Source: Hyphomicrobiales bacterium
Lineage (GTDB): Bacteria > Pseudomonadota > Alphaproteobacteria > Rhizobiales > Beijerinckiaceae
Direction: 5' to 3'
Length of the DNA: 64,000 bases
Assembly: GCA_004144595.1 (NCBI GenBank)
Contig: SEEM01000002.1
Coordinates: 85,545-149,544 of the forward strand
Part shown: positions 7,222 through 15,898 of the stretch, piece by piece
Layout of the letters: each line of letters opens with the position of its first letter
How positions within the stretch are numbered: position 1 is the stretch's first letter
Program-made: the position numbers and the translations under genes
Notes under the pieces: model-generated
Seen by the model: only the letters and a program-made list of their open reading frames with translations
What the model was told of the DNA's origin: nothing
Databases searched by the model: none

Positions 7222-9030
7222 ATGGCGATGACAGCACTGAGGACACAGGCGGCCGCACTGGTGCATGCATCGGTGCAGTCGGACCCGGCGGAAAGGCAGC
7301 GTCACGAACGTTTCGTTCTGTCGCGCCTGCTCGTCGGCGGCGGCATGCTCGGCCTTGCTCCCGCTTATCTGGCTTGGCGCAGCGCACCGGGTGCTTTCGA
7401 GGCCGCGATGATCGTGGCTGCGGCGCTCGCCGTCTTCTCCGTCGCGCTGGTCTCCCGCACGGGTCGGCTCGATCAGGCGCATGCGCTCTCCTCCGTTGCG
7501 CTCTCCCTCTTCATCGTGGCTCTGGCCGGCGCGACCGGCGGCCTGTCCTCGCCCCTGCTGCTTTGGCTGGCGGTCGTGCCGGTCGAGGCGGCGCTTTTCG
7601 GTTCGCGTGGTTTCATGCTGCGGGCCGGCTGGATTGCGGTGGCCGCCTTGTCTGCGGCCATCGGATTGCAATGGCTCGGCCTTTTTGCCGAAGCCATGCC
7701 GTGGACTGGCGAGTCCATGCCGTTTCTGGCGATGTCCGCCCTCGCTCAGGCGCTGGTCGCGACCGCCGTCCTGCTGCGCCGGCGCCATGCCGAGGAGCGC
7801 GAGCAGCGCATCTCGGACGCGCGCTCGCAGCTCCTGCTCGATCATGTCGGCGATCTCGTCACCTGGCACGACGCGGGCGGCGCGGTCGTCTTCGCCAATG
7901 CCGCGGCGCGCACGCTGGCCGGCGCCGATCCGCGTGAACTGCTCGGGCGCGGCCTGTTCGAGCGCGTTCACATCGCCGACCGGCCGCTCTTCCTGAAGGC
8001 GTTGAGCGATGCCGCCCATGGCGAGGAGGGCGTGACCGCCTGTTTCCGCACGCTTTTCGTGCCGCGCGAGAGCTCCGGTGAGAACCGCCTGCCGGTCTCG
8101 CTCTGGCTGGAGATGCAGGCCTGCCGCGTCGCGGGGGCCGCCGCCGCCGATGGCGCCGCCGTGGTCTGCGTGATGCGCGACGTGACCGAGCGACGGGCCA
8201 CTGAGGAAACCCGCGAACGCGGCCATGCCGAGGCTTTGCGCGCAAACGACATCAAGGGCCAGTTCCTGGCGACGGTGAGCCACGAACTGCGCACGCCGCT
8301 CAACGCGATCATCGGCTTCTCGGAGATGTTGAGCACCGAGGACAATGGCTGGCTCGATGCGCAGAAGCGTCTCGAATATGCCCGCATCATCCATGCCTCC
8401 GGCCATCATCTGCTCGATGTCGTGAACACGCTGCTCGACATTTCGAAGATCGAGAGCGGCGCGATGACCATCGATCGCGAGCCGGTCGATCTTGCCGCGG
8501 TGGCGCAGGATTGCTGCACGCTGATGGCGCTGCGGGCCGAAGCCGGCGGCATCGCGCTGGAGCGCGTGATCGGCCCGGGCTTGCCCGCGATGGACGGCGA
8601 CCGGCGCGCGCTGAAACAGGTCATGCTCAACCTCCTGTCGAACGCCATCAAGTTCACGCCCGCCGGCGGGCGTGTGACGCTTGCTGTCGTGCGCGACGGC
8701 GACACGATCGACCTCTCCGTCTCCGATACCGGCATCGGCATCGCCGCCGCCGATCTGCCCAGGCTGGGCGACCCCTTCTTCCAGGCCAAGGGCGCCTATG
8801 ACCGGACCCATGAGGGCACCGGCCTCGGCCTCTCCGTCGTGCGTGGCCTGGTCGGCCTGCATGGTGGCCGCCTCACGGTCGAGAGTGCGCCGGGCACCGG
8901 CACGCGCGTCTCGGTCCGCCTGCCGGTCGGGGGCGCGGACAGCGTCGAGCAGCCTGCCAAGATCGTGACTTTCGCCCGGGCCCCGCGCCGGGGCATCGAT
9001 ACCAAAGAACCTCTCCGCCTGACCGCCTGA
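7222..9030 (+). CDS. DivJ/PleC-type membrane sensor histidine kinase with PAS domain
   Basis: A 602-residue inner-membrane histidine kinase. About residues 34-185 form five or six membrane segments; a PAS domain follows at about 205-325; the dimerisation domain has the phospho-acceptor His354 in VSHELRTPLNAIIGFSEML; the ATP-binding domain shows the N box (Asn474 in NLLSNAIKF), DTGIG (502-506) and GTGLGLSV (532-539). The acceptor region and the REGTGLGL-LVxLHGG type ending are those of the DivJ/PleC/PdhS group, which sets the phosphorylation of DivK and so the activity of CtrA. Membrane topology and gene neighbours point to DivJ more than PleC. A CtrA-type site lies upstream. ATG start; two weak in-frame alternatives exist within three codons. 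Confidence 0.85.
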   Translation: MAMTALRTQAAALVHASVQSDPAERQRHERFVLSRLLVGGGMLGLAPAYLAWRSAPGAFEAAMIVAAALAVFSVALVSRTGRLDQAHALSSVALSLFIVALAGATGGLSSPLLLWLAVVPVEAALFGSRGFMLRAGWIAVAALSAAIGLQWLGLFAEAMPWTGESMPFLAMSALAQALVATAVLLRRRHAEEREQRISDARSQLLLDHVGDLVTWHDAGGAVVFANAAARTLAGADPRELLGRGLFERVHIADRPLFLKALSDAAHGEEGVTACFRTLFVPRESSGENRLPVSLWLEMQACRVAGAAAADGAAVVCVMRDVTERRATEETRERGHAEALRANDIKGQFLATVSHELRTPLNAIIGFSEMLSTEDNGWLDAQKRLEYARIIHASGHHLLDVVNTLLDISKIESGAMTIDREPVDLAAVAQDCCTLMALRAEAGGIALERVIGPGLPAMDGDRRALKQVMLNLLSNAIKFTPAGGRVTLAVVRDGDTIDLSVSDTGIGIAAADLPRLGDPFFQAKGAYDRTHEGTGLGLSVVRGLVGLHGGRLTVESAPGTGTRVSVRLPVGGADSVEQPAKIVTFARAPRRGIDTKEPLRLTA

Positions 9031-9045
9031 AGACGAGCTGACGCA

Positions 9046-9606
9046 ATGTCCGTGACCATGGCTGCCCGCGCCCATTCCGGCGCTTCCCTCTCCGCACCGG
9101 TGCGCCGCGCCCAACCGGCGCGCCGCAAGACCTCCTGGCTTGGCCGGGTCGCCCGCGTCGCCGGGCAGCGGCCGGGAAGGGCGCTCGTCCTGCTGGCCTT
9201 CGGCATCGTCTCGCTCGCCATCGTCGCCAACGCGCTGATGTTCCAGAAGGCGCGCCATCCTGCTCCGATGCTCTCCGCTCCGGCTCCGGTCTCGCAGCCT
9301 CGCGCCTCGGCCGAGCGCCGCGCCGAGCCGGCTCCGGTCGTCGAGGCGCCCGCAGCGCAGCCGGTCCGCCCGCCGGCACGGCCGAATGACCTTTCCCAGA
9401 CGCAAGCGGCCCGCGAAGCCCAGCCGCGTCCGCCGGCGCCTGTCCAGGCCGCACCGCGCGCAGCCGCGCCGGCAGCCCCGGCGCCTGCGCCGCGCGTTGC
9501 GACTCCTGCGCGCGATCCCATCGCCGACCTGATCAATGGCGGCGACCTGCGTCCGCCTGCGGATGTCCGGTCTGCCGGCCGTTCGGCCGCAGCCCCGCGT
9601 ACCTGA
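9046..9606 (+). CDS. membrane-anchored Ala/Pro-rich protein, shortened relative of a peptidoglycan-binding protein
   Basis: A 186-residue protein with one membrane segment (about residues 45-63, preceded by a basic stretch) and then a long Ala/Pro/Arg-rich stalk, so it should be anchored with its C-terminus in the periplasm. It ends ARDPIADLINGGDLRPPADV plus a short tail. In related bacteria the gene between a divJ-like kinase and DUF1491 has the same anchor, stalk and DPIADLI motif but continues into a peptidoglycan-binding domain of about 60-70 residues. That domain is missing here, and I found no frame in which it continues; the DUF1491 gene begins 16 bases later. The comparison is from memory, so truncation is likely but unproven. 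It is 15 bases downstream of the kinase, probably one operon. Confidence 0.7.
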   Translation: MSVTMAARAHSGASLSAPVRRAQPARRKTSWLGRVARVAGQRPGRALVLLAFGIVSLAIVANALMFQKARHPAPMLSAPAPVSQPRASAERRAEPAPVVEAPAAQPVRPPARPNDLSQTQAAREAQPRPPAPVQAAPRAAAPAAPAPAPRVATPARDPIADLINGGDLRPPADVRSAGRSAAAPRT

Positions 9607-9622
9607 TCCGCGCGGCGCCTAC

Positions 9623-9958
9623 ATGGCGCGCCTGACCAGCGATTTCTGGGTTTCCGCCTATCTGCGGCAGGCCGGGCTGGAAGGTCTTGTGGCCGTACTG
9701 CGTCGGCGCGGCGCGCGCGAGGCCGGCGCCATCTTCGTCAAGCTGGACCGGCTGAACGGCACGGCCGCGCTCTACGGCCCCGCGCCACAGGCGCTGGCGG
9801 AGGATGACGGCGAGCGCCGCTTCCAGCTCCTGCTCGATGCCGAGCCGCTGGCAGTCGAAGACCGGGTCGAGCGTGAATTGCGCTTCGACGGGGATCTCTG
9901 GCTGGTCGAGATCGAGAACCGGGCCGGCGACCCGCGACTTCTGCTCGTCGAGAGCTGA
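9623..9958 (+). CDS. DUF1491 family protein
   Basis: A 111-residue cytoplasmic protein of a family found mainly in alphaproteobacteria and without a known function. The family pattern is clear: SDFWVSAYLRQAGLEG at the front, VLRRRGAREAGAIFVKLDRL and GTAALYGPAPQA in the middle, and WLVEIENRAGDPRLLLVE at the end. I place the start at the ATG at 9623, which matches the family N-terminus, though its ribosome binding site is weak; translation may depend on the gene in front, which ends 16 bases earlier. It is the last gene of the kinase operon and converges on the DUF2336 gene. Confidence 0.85.
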   Translation: MARLTSDFWVSAYLRQAGLEGLVAVLRRRGAREAGAIFVKLDRLNGTAALYGPAPQALAEDDGERRFQLLLDAEPLAVEDRVERELRFDGDLWLVEIENRAGDPRLLLVES

Positions 9959-9980
9959 CCAGCCCGGAGCAACGACGCGC

Positions 9981-11114
9981 TTAGCTGCGCTCGCGCTTCG
10001 CCCCGATCTTGCCGAGGACGTCCAACATCGCCGGCTGCGCCTCCGGCCGGACGTTGCCGGCGCGCGACGGCGTGCCGCTGGGGTCCATGGCGGGCTGGTG
10101 CTGGCCGCGGCGCTGCGGTGCGGCGGCCGTCGTGCCGGCAATGTGCATGGCCAGCCGGAAGGCGATGGCGGGCCTGACCGAGCGCATCAGCGCGACGACC
10201 GCGAAGATGCGCTCCACCGAATGGGCGGCATCGTCGCCGAGCCGGATCAGGAAGCGCGTCGCTTCCTCGACCGTGGTGCCGCTCGCGGTCAGCGCTAGCG
10301 CCGCCAGATCCCGCGACGCGTCGGCCGCCATGGCGCCGGCGAGCGCGGCGCCGCCGCCAAGATGGTCGGCGATCGCAACGAAGGCGGCATCGCGATCCTC
10401 GGCGGCGAGGTCGAGCCAGCCAGCGAAGACCGGGCCGGACAGGGCAGGGCGCCTTTCGCTGGGATGCAGCGCTTCGCGCGCCATCAGCGATTCGACGATC
10501 GCGAGGCGGCGTTCCGCACCGGCATGCAGGAAGAGCGGCGCGAGCTCGAGATTGGAAAGGTCGGGCCGCGCGAGCAGGCCGGGCCGATAGGCCGGCTCGC
10601 CCCGCGCCCGCGCGGTCAGGAGGTCCACGGCGGCGCGCGGCATCGGGGCATTACGATTGGCGATCAACCCCAGGTCGAGCTCGCGATTTGCGCTCGACAC
10701 CAGCATGATGACGGCCTGGGCGGTGAGATCGGCGCGCACCGCCAGGGCGGTGCGGATCGCCCCGTCCCCGGCTTCGACGAGACGTTCGAGTTCGCCTTCC
10801 GAGAGCGGCATGCCATGGCGCAGCAGCTCGGCCAGGACGATATCCCCTTTTGCGGCAAGTCCGGCCATGACCGGGGCCGGCGTATGCGGCCAGCCGGCGA
10901 GCTTGCGGGCCAGGATCAGCGCCGTCGCTTCGTCGATGCCCGGCAGCAGCGCCTCGGCCATCTCGCTGAAGGCCGCCAGATCGTTGGACGAGGGATGGGG
11001 CGTCGAGAGCAGCAGGTCCGCCTTCACACGCAGCGAGATCGGACTGAGGTCGAGCCCGCCCTCGCGCGCCAGGCGAGCGAGATCGGCGAGTTCTTTGGAG
11101 ACGGATGCGGGCAT
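9981..11114 (-). CDS. DUF2336 domain-containing protein
   Basis: A 377-residue helical-repeat protein of the DUF2336 family, common in alphaproteobacteria and of unknown role. It consists of repeated short helix pairs with motifs such as LLARPDLSNLELAPLFLHAG and RADLTAQAVIMLV, recalling HEAT or leucine-rich solenoid repeats that serve in protein binding. The last 45 residues are Pro/Gln/Arg-rich and probably disordered. No signal peptide or membrane segment is seen. Its promoter lies in the gap that also drives the small protein and lipoprotein genes, and this gap contains a perfect CtrA-type site 52 bases before its start. Confidence 0.8.
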   Translation of the reverse strand: MPASVSKELADLARLAREGGLDLSPISLRVKADLLLSTPHPSSNDLAAFSEMAEALLPGIDEATALILARKLAGWPHTPAPVMAGLAAKGDIVLAELLRHGMPLSEGELERLVEAGDGAIRTALAVRADLTAQAVIMLVSSANRELDLGLIANRNAPMPRAAVDLLTARARGEPAYRPGLLARPDLSNLELAPLFLHAGAERRLAIVESLMAREALHPSERRPALSGPVFAGWLDLAAEDRDAAFVAIADHLGGGAALAGAMAADASRDLAALALTASGTTVEEATRFLIRLGDDAAHSVERIFAVVALMRSVRPAIAFRLAMHIAGTTAAAPQRRGQHQPAMDPSGTPSRAGNVRPEAQPAMLDVLGKIGAKRERS

Positions 11115-11165
11115 GACAGGCTCGGGCTGAGAAACCGATGGTCGAGCAGCATTAATCCCCGACCG

Positions 11166-11180
11166 TTAAGGCTGCGTTAA
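11166..11180 (+). promoter_or_regulatory. CtrA-type binding site between DUF2336 and small-protein genes
   Basis: TTAA (11166-11169), seven bases, TTAA (11177-11180) followed by CC: a perfect match to the CtrA consensus including the trailing C. It lies 52 bases upstream of the leftward DUF2336 start and about 100 bases upstream of the rightward small-protein start, so it could control either or both. An extra TTAA at 11152-11155 sits outside the N7 spacing. Confidence 0.72.
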
Positions 11181-11281
11181 CCATGTCCGGGCCTGATGGG
11201 TATGCGGGGCCTGCGATGGGTGCTGTCCGCACCTCGCCGATTCTCGCGTTGCAACTCTGGCGCTGGATAAGGAGGCGCGTC

Positions 11282-11491
11282 ATGGCCATCGTCATCCCCT
11301 TCGCGCCGCAGCGGCGAATGCAGCCGGTATCGGACTGCTCCCTTCCGCCGCGAACGGCGGAAATCCTGTTCTTCACGGGCGTCCGCTACGAGCGCACACC
11401 CGAGGCACGGCCGCCGGCCGCCAAAGCCACCGCCAATGCCCGGCCGCGCAAGGTCGCCCCGCGCAAAAGCGCCCGCAGGCAGCCTGCGTGA
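11282..11491 (+). CDS. small conserved protein of unknown function
   Basis: A 69-residue protein starting MAIVIPFAPQRRM, with an ATG nine bases after a perfect AAGGAGG. The middle PPRTAEILFFTGVRYER block is of the kind seen in short conserved rhizobial proteins; the last 30 residues are Ala/Arg/Lys-rich and basic (pI high), which suggests nucleic acid or membrane surface contact, without proof. An open frame begins about 100 bases earlier but the ribosome binding site and sequence character support the ATG at 11282. Its TGA overlaps the GTG start of the lipoprotein gene, so the two are translationally coupled. Confidence 0.75.
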   Translation: MAIVIPFAPQRRMQPVSDCSLPPRTAEILFFTGVRYERTPEARPPAAKATANARPRKVAPRKSARRQPA

Positions 11492-12252
11492 CACGAGGGC
11501 TGGCCAGGCTGATGCTCGCCATGCTGGCGGCAGCGTCACTTTCGGCCTGCACCGCCACGACGGGGGATCTCGGCCGGCCGCGGCCGACGATATGGTCACA
11601 GCTGGTCGCCCCCGAGGCTGGCTACTGGTCCGCCACCTTCCGCGGCGAAGACGCCTCCTATTTCCGCCTGACCGATGACGAGGAGCAGATGCGCGACCGC
11701 GCCTGGCGCTTCGTCATGCCGGCCAGCCCGCACAATACGTTCCAGGGCGAGGTCTCCAATCTCGCCCATACCCGCATCGTGCCCGTCGCGGCTCAATCGA
11801 CCGATGTCGGCGATTATTTCCGCGGGCTGACTTCGGTGTCCTTCGCCTCGCAGGCCTCGCGCTACAACCGGCTGGCCGAGGATGCCAATGCCGACCGCCT
11901 GCTGATCGGCCCGTTCCGCGCCAATGCGGGACGCGTGGTGAGCATGGACCGGGTTCGCATGCGCGCGGCCGAAGCCTCGCCCGATGTTCCCGCCGACAAG
12001 CAGGGTCCGGCCCATGCCCGCGTCGTGGAGAACGAGGGCCTGGTCTTCTGGGTCTGCGAGCGTGTCGACTTCCGCATCCGCAGCTATCGCCACGCGCTGG
12101 CCAACCTCGTCGTCGAGATGCCTTCGCGCGAGGCCGTCAAGGCAGAACGCGCGATCATGGCGCTGGAGATGGAAGCAAGGCCGCTCTGCCAGATGCAGCT
12201 CAACGGCGCCTTCGGCGAGGGCGGCAAGCGCCCGGTCGTCTACAAGGGGTAG
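11488..12252 (+). CDS. predicted lipoprotein of unknown function
   Basis: A 254-residue protein with a lipoprotein signal peptide: basic start (MTRGLAR), hydrophobic core (LMLAMLAAAS) and lipobox LSAC with Cys21 as the lipidated residue, followed by Thr, Ala and Thr, which suggests release to the outer membrane. The mature part begins with a short spacer and then WSQLVAPEAGYWSATFRGEDASYFRLTDDE-like and SYRHALANLVVEMPSREAV-type segments conserved in rhizobial hypothetical proteins. The start is GTG, overlapping the upstream stop by four bases. I do not know its role; the context next to cell-cycle and envelope genes fits an envelope function. Confidence 0.78.
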   Translation: MTRGLARLMLAMLAAASLSACTATTGDLGRPRPTIWSQLVAPEAGYWSATFRGEDASYFRLTDDEEQMRDRAWRFVMPASPHNTFQGEVSNLAHTRIVPVAAQSTDVGDYFRGLTSVSFASQASRYNRLAEDANADRLLIGPFRANAGRVVSMDRVRMRAAEASPDVPADKQGPAHARVVENEGLVFWVCERVDFRIRSYRHALANLVVEMPSREAVKAERAIMALEMEARPLCQMQLNGAFGEGGKRPVVYKG

Positions 12253-12280
12253 GGCGCCTCCGTTTCGCACGAAAAAGCGC

Positions 12281-12372
12281 CGTCATCCCGGTCTTGACCC
12301 GGGATCCATCGATATGCGCGCTCATCTATGATGGATCCCGGATCTCCGCCCCGCCGCGTCCGGGGTGACATG
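12281..12372. repeat. dispersed palindromic element, CATCCCGG type
   Basis: A roughly 92-base element in the convergent gap after the lipoprotein gene. Its ends mirror each other (CGTCATCCCGG and CCGGGGTGACATG), it contains TCCCGG-TCTTGA-CCCGGGA as a hairpin, and a longer pair GGATCCATC (12302-12310) and GATGGATCC (12330-12338). Sequences starting GTCATCCCGG-CTTGA-CCGGGAT are widespread short repeats in rhizobial genomes. It may serve as a transcript end for both flanking genes. Confidence 0.65.
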
Positions 12373-12397
12373 CGCTTGAAAGCTGGGAGTACTTGGC

Positions 12398-13030
12398 TCA
12401 GTTCGCCAGCCCGCAGGCGACCCCTGTCGCAAGCGCTTCCGCATCGGCCCGGTCCGAGGGCAGGGGCATCAGCACGCGCGCCACGATCAGGCCCTGTTCG
12501 GTATCGGACACGATGCGCAGCTCCCGGCTGGTCTCGCCCTCCTCGTCGGCGGCGATGCGCTCGTCGCGCTGGGCTTCGGTCATCACCAGGAATTCGAGCG
12601 TGCCGCGGATCGCCGCCCGGTCGGTGATGGCGTAGAGCACGCCGCCGCCCTGCCGGTGCAGCGTCAGGCCAAGCGGCAGCGTTCCGGTACGGGCGACGAC
12701 CCGCATCGGGCCGGCCGCGAGATCGTAGTTGCAGATCGCGGTGACGACATTGGGATCGGCTTCGCGCAGGGCCGGCACGCCGCGGGCATTGCCCGGGGCG
12801 GGGATCGGCTCGGCATGGCCCTCGCCGCCCAGTTCGCGATAGGCATGGCCAGCGTCGTGAAGGGACAAGGCGGGAACCGCCAGGATCGTGACGATATGGA
12901 CGATTCCGGCCAGGATCAGGCCTGCCAGGGTCGTCATGACGAAGCGCGCCAAGCCGGCGCGCAGGCGTAGCCGCCAGCCGGAGAACGACTTGCTGCGCTG
13001 CTCCGACGGATCGTGGCTGACGGCGCTCAT
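12398..13030 (-). CDS. DUF1254 domain-containing membrane protein
   Basis: A 210-residue protein with one N-terminal membrane segment (about residues 29-51) after a basic cytoplasmic part, then a periplasmic domain. The RDVRL-like pieces AICNYDLAAGPMRVVARTG and GGGVLYAITDRAAIRGTLEF are of the DUF1254 type. In longer bacterial proteins DUF1254 and DUF1214 are fused; here they are two neighbouring genes, with this one second. The start codon overlaps the stop of the DUF1214 gene (ATGA), so they are co-translated and probably form one complex. The biochemical role is unknown to me. Confidence 0.78.
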   Translation of the reverse strand: MSAVSHDPSEQRSKSFSGWRLRLRAGLARFVMTTLAGLILAGIVHIVTILAVPALSLHDAGHAYRELGGEGHAEPIPAPGNARGVPALREADPNVVTAICNYDLAAGPMRVVARTGTLPLGLTLHRQGGGVLYAITDRAAIRGTLEFLVMTEAQRDERIAADEEGETSRELRIVSDTEQGLIVARVLMPLPSDRADAEALATGVACGLAN

Positions 13031-13602
13031 CGGCAATCGATTCGCGCGATGCGAGGCAGGTTGGTCGCACGCGTTTCGCCGGTCTGGCTCGATATCGGCG
13101 TATCGTAGAGGCGCAGGCGGATCTGGAAGCGCCCGCTCGCCGGCAGGGGCAGCCAGTTGCCGGCTTCGGGTGTTGCTGCTGCGATGATCGCGAGACCGCC
13201 GTCCTCGGGGCGGACGATCTCCGAATCGGTGAAGCTCGCGCGTTCCAGCGGCAGGCGGAAGGGCAGTCCGTCGCCATCGGTGATGCCGATGGTCCAGCCG
13301 CGCGTCGTCGGCGTCGCGCCGGAGAGCCGGTATCGGCAACGCCCGTCCAGCGCCTGTCCGGCGTCGTCGCGCTCGGCGATCAGCTCCAGCCCCTCGCCTG
13401 AGCCGAAGGGCAGATGGACGCCGCGGGCGAGATAGGCGCGCATGTAAGGATCGACCTCGCGGCTGCCGCTGCGCGGCCAGGCCGTCCAGGGGCCGACCTC
13501 GACTTTGCCGATTGCGGGACGCCCGGCCACCGCCCAATGGGCGGAGCCCAGGCCGAGCCCGGCGCCGAGCGCGAGGATATAGGCGAGGTCGAGAATCCGC
13601 AC
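13027..13602 (-). CDS. DUF1214 domain-containing membrane protein
   Basis: A 191-residue protein beginning at a GTG (13602) with GGAAGG upstream. The N-terminal membrane segment covers about residues 5-24 (LAYILALGAGLGLGSAHWAV); the rest is a beta-rich periplasmic domain with the DUF1214 features WTIGITDGDGLPFRLPLER, FTDSEIVRPEDGGL and a C-terminal FQIRLRLYDTPI. It overlaps the DUF1254 gene by four bases. The pair stands between the lipoprotein/repeat region and the penicillin-binding protein gene on the same strand, 74 bases downstream of nothing recognisable. Function unknown; the split pair recurs in Rhizobiales. Confidence 0.8.
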   Translation of the reverse strand: MRILDLAYILALGAGLGLGSAHWAVAGRPAIGKVEVGPWTAWPRSGSREVDPYMRAYLARGVHLPFGSGEGLELIAERDDAGQALDGRCRYRLSGATPTTRGWTIGITDGDGLPFRLPLERASFTDSEIVRPEDGGLAIIAAATPEAGNWLPLPASGRFQIRLRLYDTPISSQTGETRATNLPRIARIDCR

Positions 13603-13675
13603 GCTGGCCTTCCGCCTTGAGGCATTCCGGCGCGGATTTGAGCCGCAGCGTCGGTCATCGTCAACCGCTTGCGCT

Positions 13676-15898
13676 TCAGCGCAGGCGAGGCTCGCTGCCC
13701 GAGATCTCGCGGATGCCGACCTGGATGGGGCGGCTCGCGAGACGCCGCGGCTCGACGGATCTGAACATCGAGCCGACGGCCGAGAGCACCTCGAAGGATT
13801 GGCGCGGCATGTGGCCGGCGCCGGGGCCGGGCGCTGCGCCGGCAGGTGTCGCGCCACTGCCGGCCTTGGCCACCGCCACCGCCTTCGGATCGACCGGGGG
13901 TACGCCGGGGATCGGCTTCAGCTCCAGCCCCTGATGGGCGAACTGCATGATCTCTTTCCAGGTCATCGCCGGCAGCGAACCGCCGGTCATGTTCGCGGTC
14001 TCGGCGGAATTGTCGTTGCCGAACCAGACAGCGCCGACGAGGTTGCCGGAATACCCGACATACCAGGCGTCCTTGTAGCCGTTGGTGGTGCCGGTCTTTC
14101 CGGCGGTGACGATGCCGTCGAGCGCGGCGCGGCGGGCCGTGCCCTCGGTCGGCACCTTCGAGAGCATGAAATTCATGTCTTGCGCCACCTGCGGGCTCAG
14201 CACCTGCTTCGGCTCCGGCTCGTCGCGGTCATGCCGATAGATGACCTCTCCCTGCGAATTGACGATCTCGATCGCGGCATAGGGCTTGGCCCGGCGCCCG
14301 CCATTGGCGAGCACGGAATAGCCGGCGGCCATGTCGATGACCGTGACTTCGCCGGCGCCGATCGGCAGCGAGACGGTGTCCGTCAGCGGCGTGGTCAGAC
14401 CCATGGCATGGGCCGTCTCGACGATCTTCTTGCGGCCTATCGCGGCCGCGCGCGCCTCATGCGTTTCGCCGGTCGCCTTGCCGATCGCGATCGACATCTG
14501 CACGGGGATCGTGTTGATCGACTTCGCCAGCGCGACGGTCAGCGGCATCGAACCCGCATAGGAACGGCCGTAATTGTTCGGGCACCAGTTGCCGATGCAG
14601 ACCGGCCGGTCGGTGACGATCGTGCTCGGCTTGTAGAGCCCGGCCGAGAGCGCCGCTGCATAGACGAAGGGCTTGAACGACGAGCCGGGCTGGCGCAGGC
14701 CCGCAGTCGCCCGGTTGAACTGGCTCGCACCATAATCGCGGCCGCCGACGATCGCGCGCACGGCCCCGTCGGGATCCATCACGACGGTCGCCGCCTGCTT
14801 CACCCGGTAAGCCGGCCCGTGCTGGCGCAGGATCGTCTCGATCGCCTCGTCGGCGCGTTCCTGGATCGCGGTGTCGTGCGGCGTTTTCACGCTCAGCACG
14901 CGGTCGGCGCCGAGCTTTCCCTCGGAAGCCAGTTCCTTCACCGCGTCGAACGCCCAGTCGAGATAATAGTCGGGACTGGCGTCGCGCTTGCGGTCGATCG
15001 GGGTCGCCGGGTTTCGCTTGGCGCTGTCGACCTGGCCGGCCGTCATGAACCCGGCATCGACCATGGCATTGAGCACGTCGTTGGCGCGTGCACGGGCCGC
15101 CGGCAGATTGACATGGGGCGCGTATTTCGTCGGCGCCTTGAACAGGCCGGCGAGCATCGCGCCTTCGGCCAGCGAGATGTCCCTCACCGACTTGCCGAAG
15201 TAGTATTCGGCCGCCGCCGCCGCGCCGAAGGTGCCCCCGCCCATATAGGCACGGTCGAGATAGAGCTTGAGGATCTCGTTCTTGCTCAGGCGCGCTTCCA
15301 GCCAGAACGCCAGAAAGGCTTCCTTGATCTTGCGGTCGAGCGAGCGCTCGTTGGAGAGAAACAGGTTCTTGGCGAGCTGCTGGGTCAGCGATGAGCCGCC
15401 CTGGACGACGCCCGAGGCGCGCGTATTGACCAGCAGAGCCCGCGAGGTGCCGATCAGGTCGATGCCGAAATGGTCGTAGAAGCGGCGGTCCTCGGTGGCG
15501 AGCACGGCCTTGAGCAGATGGTCCGGCATCTCCTCCAGCTTCAGCGAGTCGTCGTGCCGCGCGCCGCGATGGCCGATCGGCGCACCGTAGCGATCGAGGA
15601 AGGTGACCGCGAAGACCTGGTTCTTGAGGGCCTCGTCATTGCCGATGCGGAAGGCCGGCAGAGCCAGCATCAGCACGAGGAGCGCGCCGACGATGCCGAT
15701 ATTCAGGCCCTCGCTGGCCAGTTCGGCGGCGACGCGCTTGCCGCCGGAGACGGTCAGACGGTCTGCCACGCTGCGGACCCGCTCGTGGATCTCGCCGGCC
15801 CGGCGCCCGGCGCCCCAAAGGCCGGCATCCAGCCATGAGTCGGCGGCCAGCGCAAACCGCTTCAGCCGCGTTCTCCAGCCAGCCTTCCTGAACTCCAT
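13676..15898 (-). CDS. class A penicillin-binding protein (PBP1A family)
   Basis: A 740-residue bifunctional peptidoglycan synthase. A cytoplasmic N-terminus of about 65 residues is followed by one membrane segment (68-88). The glycosyltransferase domain (about 100-280) shows the catalytic Glu136 in [27 protein letters not shown] and [12 protein letters not shown]. The transpeptidase domain (about 360-650) shows the active-site Ser406 in SSFK, the SIN motif at 460 and KTGTT at 601. A Pro/Ala/Gly-rich tail follows. I chose the ATG at 15898 (GGAAC upstream); the frame stays open for 37 more codons with a poorer start. Rhizobiales have several class A proteins and I cannot tell which paralogue this is. 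Confidence 0.93.
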   Translation of the reverse strand: MEFRKAGWRTRLKRFALAADSWLDAGLWGAGRRAGEIHERVRSVADRLTVSGGKRVAAELASEGLNIGIVGALLVLMLALPAFRIGNDEALKNQVFAVTFLDRYGAPIGHRGARHDDSLKLEEMPDHLLKAVLATEDRRFYDHFGIDLIGTSRALLVNTRASGVVQGGSSLTQQLAKNLFLSNERSLDRKIKEAFLAFWLEARLSKNEILKLYLDRAYMGGGTFGAAAAAEYYFGKSVRDISLAEGAMLAGLFKAPTKYAPHVNLPAARARANDVLNAMVDAGFMTAGQVDSAKRNPATPIDRKRDASPDYYLDWAFDAVKELASEGKLGADRVLSVKTPHDTAIQERADEAIETILRQHGPAYRVKQAATVVMDPDGAVRAIVGGRDYGASQFNRATAGLRQPGSSFKPFVYAAALSAGLYKPSTIVTDRPVCIGNWCPNNYGRSYAGSMPLTVALAKSINTIPVQMSIAIGKATGETHEARAAAIGRKKIVETAHAMGLTTPLTDTVSLPIGAGEVTVIDMAAGYSVLANGGRRAKPYAAIEIVNSQGEVIYRHDRDEPEPKQVLSPQVAQDMNFMLSKVPTEGTARRAALDGIVTAGKTGTTNGYKDAWYVGYSGNLVGAVWFGNDNSAETANMTGGSLPAMTWKEIMQFAHQGLELKPIPGVPPVDPKAVAVAKAGSGATPAGAAPGPGAGHMPRQSFEVLSAVGSMFRSVEPRRLASRPIQVGIREISGSEPRLR

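Noticed and set aside
13799..15394. 531-codon frame opposite the penicillin-binding protein
   Set aside because: Antisense shadow; the opposite strand has all catalytic motifs of a class A penicillin-binding protein.
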